Shown: piece by piece, positions 7,864-13,009 of the stretch
Position numbering within the stretch: position 1 is the first letter of the stretch
Layout of the letters: each line of letters starts with the position of its first letter
Source of the DNA: Gp7-AA10 sp035636095
GTDB taxonomy: Bacteria > Acidobacteriota > Thermoanaerobaculia > Gp7-AA8
NCBI GenBank assembly: GCA_035636095.1
Contig: DASPZU010000068.1
Location: forward strand, 1 to 13,009
Direction of reading: 5' to 3'
Length of the DNA stretch: 13,009 nt
The notes under the pieces: generated by a model
The model's database searches: none
What the model was told of the DNA's origin: nothing
Seen by the model: the letters and a program-made list of their open reading frames with translations, nothing else
Program-made: the position numbers and the translations under genes

Positions 7864-9076
7864 TCAGCCGCGCGCCGCGCTGATACGTCAAATACGCCCA
7901 CGCCCACTGCAGGATCACGAGCACGCGGTTGCGGAAGCCGATCAGGAAAAAAATGTGGATTGCCAGCCACGAAAACCAGGCCGCAAATCCGCTGATGTGA
8001 AAACGGCCGAGGTCCGCGACGGCCGCCGCGCGGCCGATGGTGGCCAGTGACCCTTTGTCCCAGTAGTGAAAAGGGCGCATCGGTTTTCCCGCCATCGCCA
8101 GCACGATGTTCTTCGCGGCGTGCTTTCCCTCCTGAATGGCCGCAGGGGCGACGCCGGGGACTTTGTCGACGGCCGCCAGATCGCCGATCACAAAAACTTC
8201 GGGATGCCCGGGCACGGTCAAGTCGGGATTGACCGTGACGCGGCCGGCGCGATCGAGCGGCGCGCCTAACGTCCGCGCCAGCGGCGAGGCTTGAACGCCC
8301 GCCGCCCAAAGCACAGTGCGCGTCGGAATTCTCATTTCGCCCACGCTGACGCTGTGGTCGTCGACATTGGTCACCATCCCGCCGGTGATCACCTCGACGC
8401 CGAGGTTGCGGAGCTGATCGGCGGCTTTCTTGGATAGATCGGGCGGATAGGGAGGGAGAACGCGATCGGTTCCTTCGATCAGAATCACGCGCGCGCTGGA
8501 AGGATTGATCCGCCGAAAATCGCGGATCATCGTCTGCCGCGCGATTTCCGAGAGCGCGCCGGCCAGCTCCACGCCCGTCGGTCCTCCGCCGACGATCACG
8601 AAGGTCATCCATGCCTTCTGCTTGTCGACGTCGGTCTCACGCTCGGCCGATTCGAAGGCCAGCAGAACGCGCCGGCGGATCTCCAGTGCGTCTTCGATCG
8701 TCTTGAGTCCGGGCGCGAATCGCATCCATTCCGGATGCTTGAAATACGAATGCGTCGCACCGGTAGCGACGATGAGATAGTCGTATGCGATCTCGCCGTC
8801 GACGAGCTTCACAATCTTCCGCTCCATATCGATGGCCGTGGCTTCGGCGAGGATCACGTTCGTGTTTTGCTGATGCGCCACCACCGATCGAATCGGATAC
8901 GCGATGTCGCTCGGATTGAGCGCAGCGGTCGCGACCTGATAGAGCAGCGGCTGGAAGAGGTGGAAGTTGCGGCGGTCGACGATGGTGATCTGCGCCGGCG
9001 CTTTCCTCAATGCCTTCGCCGCATAAAGTCCGCCGAAGCCGCTGCCGACGATGACGACGCGATGTAGTTCCGTCAT
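7838..9076 (-). CDS. ndh: Type II NADH dehydrogenase (NDH-2), FAD-dependent
   Basis: The 412-residue flavoprotein oxidises NADH and reduces membrane quinone without pumping protons. The FAD-binding GSGFGG is at residues 11-16 and VATGATH at 103-109. The NADH-binding GGGPTGVELAG is at 163-173. The second FAD motif VIGDLA is at 296-301, followed by APAAIQEGKHAA, which corresponds to the quinone-site region. Residues about 363-398 (AAWFSWLAIHIFFLIG and following) are the usual C-terminal membrane-anchoring helices. Length is normal for NDH-2. The ATG at 9076 lies at the end of a palindromic repeat and has no Shine-Dalgarno. The frame stays open upstream, but that extension is repeat and antisense of the next gene, so the start matching the family N-terminus was chosen. 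The stop lies inside the convergent gene's end. Confidence 0.93.
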   Translation of the reverse strand: MTELHRVVIVGSGFGGLYAAKALRKAPAQITIVDRRNFHLFQPLLYQVATAALNPSDIAYPIRSVVAHQQNTNVILAEATAIDMERKIVKLVDGEIAYDYLIVATGATHSYFKHPEWMRFAPGLKTIEDALEIRRRVLLAFESAERETDVDKQKAWMTFVIVGGGPTGVELAGALSEIARQTMIRDFRRINPSSARVILIEGTDRVLPPYPPDLSKKAADQLRNLGVEVITGGMVTNVDDHSVSVGEMRIPTRTVLWAAGVQASPLARTLGAPLDRAGRVTVNPDLTVPGHPEVFVIGDLAAVDKVPGVAPAAIQEGKHAAKNIVLAMAGKPMRPFHYWDKGSLATIGRAAAVADLGRFHISGFAAWFSWLAIHIFFLIGFRNRVLVILQWAWAYLTYQRGARLITGSDSQR

Positions 9077-9159
9077 TCTGAGCAAAGCGAAGAATCTCTG
9101 ATCACGGTACTGAAGCGCAAGTGGAGATCCTTCGCCGTCTGTGCGGCTCAGGATGACGG
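9073..9159. repeat. Imperfect palindromic repeat between serine hydrolase and ndh
   Basis: The left arm TCATTCTGAGCAAAGCGAAG (continuing AATCTC) and the right arm starting GAGATCCTTCGC and ending GCTCAGGATGACGG are imperfect inverted copies around a short centre. This TCATTCTGAGC...GAAGAATCTC type is a dispersed element I have seen described in many bacterial genomes (established knowledge, family name uncertain). On the minus strand its right end supplies the TGA stop of the serine hydrolase (9148-9150) and its left end the ATG of ndh (9074-9076). It could also fold in the transcript. Confidence 0.75.
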
Positions 9160-10620
9160 CTTCACGAACTCCTCTCCGAAGAGCGTCATCGATTTCACCT
9201 GACCGTCGGATCCGAGCTGGAACTGCACCAGCTCGTCGACGAAATCCGCTTCCGAGGTCGCGGTGAATGTGTCGAAGTGATAGTGAACGAGCGGAATCGT
9301 CACGCGGCTCCATCGCAGGACCAGCGCGTCGTTTTCGAGCGTGATGGTCACGTCGCCGTACGCCTGGTCGTGATACGTGCCGGCGTAGCTGGCGAGCTCG
9401 CGCGACGGTTTCGTATTCGCGACGCGTTTGGCCTCGCGATCCTTTTTCCCCTTTTCGTCGTTCTCGATCGCGCGTTTCTCGAGTGCCAGATACGCGGCGT
9501 TCCAGTCGCGTGCGGGCGTCGCCTGCAGCAGCGCGTCCAGGATGGCGTTGCGCAGCGCGGCCACGCCGAAGCCGCGGCCGATGTTCGTCATCACCACCAC
9601 GCCGGCGTGCCGATCGGGAAGGAGCGCGACCTGGGTGCGGAAACCATTGAGCGCGCCGGCGTGCGCGAGCATCAACTCGCCGCGGTAGTCCTGAACAACC
9701 CATCCCATGGCGTAGGACTGGACGTGCGTGAACGGATTCGTTTCACGCGACAGCTTGTCGACCCGCAAGGGCATCTGTGGACTCCTGGTCTCGTTGAGCG
9801 CGTCCTCGGAAACGAGGCGCTTACCGTCGATCATGCCGTCCGTGAGCTGAAAGCGCATCCACTGCGCCATGTCGCGCGCCGATGACTTGATCGAGCCGGC
9901 CGGGGCAACGTTGGTGTCGTCGCTGGCGGACTGCACTGTGATGGTTTCGTTGGCGTAGCGATGTCCGGTGGCGTGATCCGACGGCGCCCAATCCCCGAAC
10001 GCCGTCCGCGTGTGCGTCATGCCCAGAGGCTGGAAGATGCGTGCCCGAACGAAGTCGTCCCACGATGTCTTGCCTGCCGACGCCACGACATCGCCGGCGG
10101 CCATGAACATGATGTTGTTGTACTGATAGGCCGAGCGGATGGGCTTGGTCAGCTTGATGAACGCGACCCGATGGAGGATCTCCTCGCGCGTCCAAGGCGA
10201 GTCGTCCCACAGCTCGTCGTGACGCGACAGTCCGGTGCGATGCGAAACGATGTCGCGCAGCGTCACCAGCGAATCGGCGCACGGATCGGCGAGGTGAAAA
10301 TAGTCAATATGTTGACGGACGGGATCATCCCAATCGAGCTTCTTCTCGTCGGCCAGCATTGCCATGGCCGTGGTGGTGAAGGCCTTGGTGGTCGATCCGA
10401 TCTGAAACAGCGTGTCGGCCGAGACGCGATCCGATTTTCCGAGCTCCTTGACGCCGAATCCTTTCGCGTAAATCACGCGATCGTTCTGCACGACCGCGAC
10501 CGCCAGGCTCGGGAACTTCCAGGTGCTCATCGCGTCGGTCGCCAATTTGTCGAACGGTTGCTGGGCCAGTGCAGGAACCGCGATCAGGAAGACGAAGAGA
10601 AGTCGGCGCATGGGCGCCAT
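9148..10620 (-). CDS. Exported beta-lactamase-family serine hydrolase with DUF3471-like tail
   Basis: From ATG at 10620 the protein has 490 residues. The signal peptide is RRLLFVFLIAVPALA, then QQPFD. The catalytic domain (about 25-370) has nucleophile motif STTK (S76, K79), Y167-N-N169, and H320-A-G322 at the KTG position, all typical of class C beta-lactamase-like esterases and peptidases. A basic linker (EKGKKDREAKR) leads to residues about 405-490, a beta-rich domain starting with SYAGTYHDQAYGDV, typical of DUF3471. The substrate cannot be told; D-amino peptides or esters are usual in this family. A second ATG at 10611 gives a cleaner signal peptide, and TAGAAT (-10-like) overlaps the first ATG, so the true start may be 10611. 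Its last residues (PSS) come from the adjoining repeat, and its 5' part holds palindrome copy B. Confidence 0.9.
   Translation of the reverse strand: MAPMRRLLFVFLIAVPALAQQPFDKLATDAMSTWKFPSLAVAVVQNDRVIYAKGFGVKELGKSDRVSADTLFQIGSTTKAFTTTAMAMLADEKKLDWDDPVRQHIDYFHLADPCADSLVTLRDIVSHRTGLSRHDELWDDSPWTREEILHRVAFIKLTKPIRSAYQYNNIMFMAAGDVVASAGKTSWDDFVRARIFQPLGMTHTRTAFGDWAPSDHATGHRYANETITVQSASDDTNVAPAGSIKSSARDMAQWMRFQLTDGMIDGKRLVSEDALNETRSPQMPLRVDKLSRETNPFTHVQSYAMGWVVQDYRGELMLAHAGALNGFRTQVALLPDRHAGVVVMTNIGRGFGVAALRNAILDALLQATPARDWNAAYLALEKRAIENDEKGKKDREAKRVANTKPSRELASYAGTYHDQAYGDVTITLENDALVLRWSRVTIPLVHYHFDTFTATSEADFVDELVQFQLGSDGQVKSMTLFGEEFVKPSS
10301..10318. repeat. Intragenic palindrome, copy B (TAGTCAATATGTTGACGG)
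   Basis: The left arm TAGTCAA matches copies A and C exactly. The right arm is TTGACGG, so five bases on each side (GTCAA/TTGAC) are symmetric around spacer TATG. It sits in the exported serine hydrolase gene and codes V101-R-Q-H-I-D-Y107 on the minus strand, in the opposite orientation to the codons of copy A. The function is unknown. Confidence 0.75.
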
Positions 10621-10628
10621 TCTATTAA

Positions 10629-10709
10629 GGGATGAGGGATGAGGGATGAGGGATGAGGGCTGAGGGGAACGACGCGAGATTCATCCCTCCGCCCTCATCC
10701 CTCATCCCT
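10629..10709. repeat. Inverted heptamer arrays (GATGAGG)n and (TCATCCC)n
   Basis: GATGAGG occurs four times in tandem at 10631-10658 with a fifth variant GCTGAGG to 10665. After about 15 bases the complementary heptamer TCATCCC appears at 10681-10687, 10695-10701 and 10702-10708, with a variant TCCGCCC between. The two arrays can pair as a long stem. On the minus strand the stem includes the permease stop (10695-10697) and lies just before the serine hydrolase start, so it could end or attenuate transcription between them. There is no U-tract typical of an intrinsic terminator. Confidence 0.85.
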
Positions 10710-12014
10710 CTTACCCGCCGCCACCCAGGCGCGCGCAAAATAGAAAACGCTCCCCGCCGCGATCACGTACAGGCCTCCCACTTTCAGTCCCTTTTCCGGC
10801 GAGATGACGATGTAGGACCACAATCCCATCGCGACGATGGCAGGGAGCGGGTACAGCCACATGCGGAAGGGGCGGCGGCGGTCGGGGTCGCGTTGACGCA
10901 GGATCACCGCGCCCGCGATTTGTGCCATGAACGGAATGATGGCGCGGATCGACAGAATCGCCTGCAAAACGTGCTTCAAATTGAACTGACAGAAGATCGC
11001 GGCGACCGTGCCCAAAAAAATCGTCGCGACGTAGGGATGGGCCTCGGTGGCATGCAGCTCGGCGAAGATGCGAAAGAAATTTCCGTCGCGCGCGGCGGCG
11101 TACAGGATCCGGGAATAGCCGAGCATCAGCGAGAAGATCGACGCGAACGCGGTCCACAGAATCAGAATCGAGATCACCTGCGCGGCGTCTTTACCGAGGA
11201 GGAAGGCCAGGTAGTCGCTGACGATGGAGGTCGACACCATGGCCTTCTGCATCGGCACCACCGATATCAGGCAGGCGTTCATGACGAGGTAGATAACGCC
11301 GATTGCGAGAATCGAAATGACGATCACACGCGGAATCGTGCGCTCGGGATCGCGGACCTCGTCGCCGATGTAGCAGATGTTGTAGTAGCCGAGGTAGTCG
11401 TAGACGGCGTAGATCAGCGCGACGCCGAGTCCCGCGTATCCCACCTGGGAGTCGAGCCGCGGCGCGCTCCAGAATGCGAACGCGCTCCATCGTAGATGCG
11501 GAAGGCCGACTGCGATCACGATCGCCAGCGTCGCCAGCACGCCGATCCACAGCAGCACTGAAAATTTTCCGACCGCTTCGATGCGTCGCAGCAACAGAAG
11601 CGTGGTGAGGATGCACACGATGGTCGCCGTCAGCACGATGTGATTCTTCGCTCCAGGCGCGAGCACGGGCAGGTAGTTCGCGAAACCGATGCACCCGGAC
11701 GCCATCGAAAGCGGCGCGGAAAAGAGAATCTGAAATAGAAAAAGAAAAGAGATCAGCCGGCCGGCGCGACCGTAAGCTTCGCGCAGAAAAACATACGATC
11801 CGCCTGATGCCGGCAGCTCCGCTGCCAGCTCAGCCGTGACCAGGCCGTCGGAAATCGCGAGCAGGCCGCCCAGAAGCCACGCCAGCATCCCCCGCCCGCC
11901 GCCCATGGCCAGAAGAATGAATGGGATGGTGATGAACGGGCCGATCCCCACCATGTCGATCATGTTCAGCGCGATCCCGCGCCACAGGCCGATGTCTCTT
12001 CTTAACTCTGACAA
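10695..12014 (-). CDS. APC-superfamily amino acid/polyamine permease
   Basis: The 439-residue inner-membrane transporter has about twelve membrane segments. Helix 1 carries the substrate-binding break G23-I-G-P26 (MVGIGPFITIPF). After helix 2 comes the family motif AAELPASGGSYVF at residues 64-76. The loop IGDEVRDPERTIPRVIV at about 217-233 matches the conserved segment of APC permeases before helix 7. Substrate is probably an amino acid or amine, but which one cannot be read. The start is TTG at 12014: an in-frame TAA lies two codons upstream, the first ATG (residue 18) would cut into helix 1, and AAGGG sits very close upstream. The last residues (RDEG) and the stop come from a heptamer array. 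It is divergent from the M13 peptidase gene with 80 bases between them. Confidence 0.9.
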   Translation of the reverse strand: MSELRRDIGLWRGIALNMIDMVGIGPFITIPFILLAMGGGRGMLAWLLGGLLAISDGLVTAELAAELPASGGSYVFLREAYGRAGRLISFLFLFQILFSAPLSMASGCIGFANYLPVLAPGAKNHIVLTATIVCILTTLLLLRRIEAVGKFSVLLWIGVLATLAIVIAVGLPHLRWSAFAFWSAPRLDSQVGYAGLGVALIYAVYDYLGYYNICYIGDEVRDPERTIPRVIVISILAIGVIYLVMNACLISVVPMQKAMVSTSIVSDYLAFLLGKDAAQVISILILWTAFASIFSLMLGYSRILYAAARDGNFFRIFAELHATEAHPYVATIFLGTVAAIFCQFNLKHVLQAILSIRAIIPFMAQIAGAVILRQRDPDRRRPFRMWLYPLPAIVAMGLWSYIVISPEKGLKVGGLYVIAAGSVFYFARAWVAAGKRDEG

Positions 12015-12094
12015 CCCTTAACCGTTCGTTAACGCGACGTTCACGAACATTCTCTATGATTCGGCTCCCAATTTTGCCCATTGGAGGTTTCAGA
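12015..12094. promoter_or_regulatory. Divergent promoter region of permease and M13 peptidase genes
   Basis: TATGAT at 12055-12060 is a good -10 candidate for the plus-strand peptidase gene, placing a start near 12067. I see no strong -35; TTAACG at 12029-12034 is 20 bases away. Two small dyads are present: TTAAC-N5-GTTAA at 12018-12032 and GTTCGT-N13-ACGAAC at 12024-12048. They overlap the likely RNA polymerase site and the permease start, so one could be an operator. GGAGG at 12083-12087 is a clear ribosome binding site 7 bases before the ATG at 12095. Confidence 0.45.
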
Positions 12095-13009
12095 ATGCGC
12101 CGCATCCTCCCCCTCGCGATCGCAATGGTCGCGGTTGCGTGCAGCACGACCACCCCGACTTCACCGACAACTGAGAACCGACAACCGACAACGGCTGCGA
12201 AGCAGCCACTGTTCGGTCCGCACGGCTTCGATCTGAACGGAGTCGACTCGACCGTGAAGGCTTGCGATGACTTCTATCGCTTCGCGGTCGGCAAATGGCG
12301 CGACACGCATCCGCTGCCGGCGCAATATGCGCGTTATGGAAGGTTCGAAGAGCTGTCGGAGCGCAATCGCGACGTGTTGCACGCGATCCTCGAGGAGGCT
12401 GCCGCCGCCGCGCCGACCGCGCCAAAGGGAAGCGCGCAGCAGAAAATCGGAGACTTCTACGCTGCCTGCATGAACGAAGCGGCCATCGATCAGGCAGGAG
12501 TCACGCCGATTCAGGCCGAGCTCGATCGGATCAACGCCATCAGCGATCACAACACGCTGCTGGCCGAGGTGACCCGACTCCACGACATGGGATACGCGCC
12601 GCTATTTCGCGTCGGCGGTCAAAACGATTTCAAGAACAGCAAGATGATCATCGCGTCGGTCGGAACCGGGCAGCTCGGATTACCGGACCGCGATTACTAC
12701 CTTCGTGACGACGAGCGCTTCAAGAACATACGTAGTCAATATATTGACCATATTGCCAACATGCTGACGCTGGCCGGCGAGAGCGCGTCGCAGGCGCGGT
12801 CCGAGGCCGAGCGCATCCTGCAGCTCGAGACCAGGCTGGCGCAGGCGCAGATGCCGCGCGAGGAGATGCGCAACCCCGAGAACCGCTACCACATGATGAG
12901 CGTCTCGCAACTCGCTTCGACGGCACCCGCCGTCGACTGGAACGCGTACCTGAATGCGCTCGGCGTCAATCAGCAGAATGTGAATGTGACCGAGCCGAAG
13001 TACATCGAA
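12095..13009 (+). CDS. M13-family zinc metallopeptidase lipoprotein, N-terminal part
   Basis: The frame runs from ATG at 12095 to the right edge, giving 305 residues. Residues 1-16 are a lipoprotein signal with lipobox AVAC, so it is likely lipid-anchored outside the cytoplasm. From residue about 45 the M13 (neprilysin/PepO) N-terminal domain is clear: GVDSTVKACDDFYRFAVGKW near residues 52-71, KIGDFYAACM (about 119-128), and LGLPDRDYYLRDDERFKN (194-211). M13 enzymes cleave short peptides outside the cell. The zinc site HExxH and the ExxxD motif lie beyond the window, so catalytic competence cannot be judged. The start is set by GGAGG 7 bases upstream and the signal peptide. The low-complexity linker after the lipobox is partly encoded by a heptamer repeat, and palindrome copy C codes residues 214-219. 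Confidence 0.93.
   Translation, partial: MRRILPLAIAMVAVACSTTTPTSPTTENRQPTTAAKQPLFGPHGFDLNGVDSTVKACDDFYRFAVGKWRDTHPLPAQYARYGRFEELSERNRDVLHAILEEAAAAAPTAPKGSAQQKIGDFYAACMNEAAIDQAGVTPIQAELDRINAISDHNTLLAEVTRLHDMGYAPLFRVGGQNDFKNSKMIIASVGTGQLGLPDRDYYLRDDERFKNIRSQYIDHIANMLTLAGESASQARSEAERILQLETRLAQAQMPREEMRNPENRYHMMSVSQLASTAPAVDWNAYLNALGVNQQNVNVTEPKYIE
12163..12190. repeat. Heptamer tandem repeat in the lipoprotein linker of the M13 gene
   Basis: Four 7-base units run in tandem: ACCGACA, ACTGAGA, ACCGACA, ACCGACA. They code part of the Thr/Pro-rich linker SPTTENRQPTT just after the lipobox. A 7-base unit is not a multiple of three, so each unit shifts the frame. The unit differs from the GATGAGG heptamer at 10629-10709. 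Similar ACTGACA-type heptamers occur between genes in other bacterial genomes (general knowledge). Confidence 0.7.
12733..12750. repeat. Intragenic palindrome, copy C (TAGTCAATATATTGACCA)
   Basis: The core GTCAATATATTGAC is a perfect 14-base palindrome, the most symmetric of the three copies. It lies in the M13 peptidase gene and codes S214-Q-Y-I-D-H219 within a segment (IRSQYIDHIANMLTLAG) that fits the family, so it is not a foreign insert in the protein. Copies B and C use the same codon phase, copy A a different one. Confidence 0.75.

Noticed and set aside
7863..7884. Possible terminator ATCAGC-N10-GCTGAT after the small membrane protein gene
   Set aside because: The stem is only six pairs, no U-tract follows, and the site lies inside the ndh coding end, so terminator function is not supported.
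9077..9703. N-terminal extension of ndh by about 209 codons
   Set aside because: The extension consists of the palindromic repeat and antisense-frame sequence of the serine hydrolase; NDH-2 proteins begin close to the FAD motif, as the ATG at 9076 gives.
10653..11495. 280-codon open frame on the plus strand
   Set aside because: It is antisense to the permease gene and begins in the heptamer array; the permease reading has clear membrane helices and motifs.
1..13009. A defence system, secondary-metabolite cluster or mobile element
   Set aside because: No nuclease, methylase, transposase, integrase, CRISPR repeat, tRNA-flanked integration site or biosynthetic core enzyme is visible; the genes are housekeeping or exported proteins.

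Overview
This window is a GC-rich, gene-dense piece of bacterial chromosome. It holds seven protein genes and no stretch over 300 bases without a gene. I recognise no RNA gene, CRISPR array, transposase or phage gene. The gene set suggests a soil- or sediment-type Acidobacteriota or a close relative: a very large secreted NHL-propeller protein, a serine hydrolase fused to a DUF1343/NamZ domain, a type II NADH dehydrogenase, an APC permease and an M13 lipoprotein peptidase. That taxonomic call is inference from family content and has not been tested.

Layout. (1) 1-1889, minus: lipoprotein fusing a beta-lactamase-like serine hydrolase to a NamZ/DUF1343 domain, cut by the left edge, with a palindromic repeat inserted in frame. 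(2) 1928-7399, plus: an 1823-residue secreted protein with about twelve NHL blades, four Cys-paired Fn3/Ig-like modules and a long Ig-like tail. (3) 7399-7863, plus: a small two-helix membrane protein whose start overlaps the previous stop (TGATG). (4) 7838-9076, minus: type II NADH dehydrogenase, overlapping gene 3 tail-to-tail. (5) 9148-10620, minus: a second, exported serine hydrolase with a DUF3471-like tail. (6) 10695-12014, minus: APC-family permease with a TTG start. (7) 12095 to the right edge, plus: N-terminal third to half of an M13 zinc metallopeptidase lipoprotein.

How they may work together. Genes 1, 5 and 7 are exported hydrolases of peptides or peptidoglycan and gene 6 is an amino-acid-type importer, so part of the window may serve cell-wall or peptide turnover with uptake. 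This is context only. Genes 6, 5 and 4 run in the same direction but are separated by repeats, so they are not clearly one operon.

The most unusual signal is outside the gene list. A near-identical AT-rich palindrome, TAGTCAAyATrTTGACyr, occurs three times inside three different GC-rich coding regions (974-991, 10301-10318, 12733-12750). Three other repeat families sit inside or at the ends of genes: a hairpin cluster inserted in gene 1, an imperfect palindrome that supplies both the stop of gene 5 and the start of gene 4, and heptamer arrays at the end of gene 6 and in the N-terminus of gene 7. I found no complete undescribed system; the shared palindrome is the best lead.
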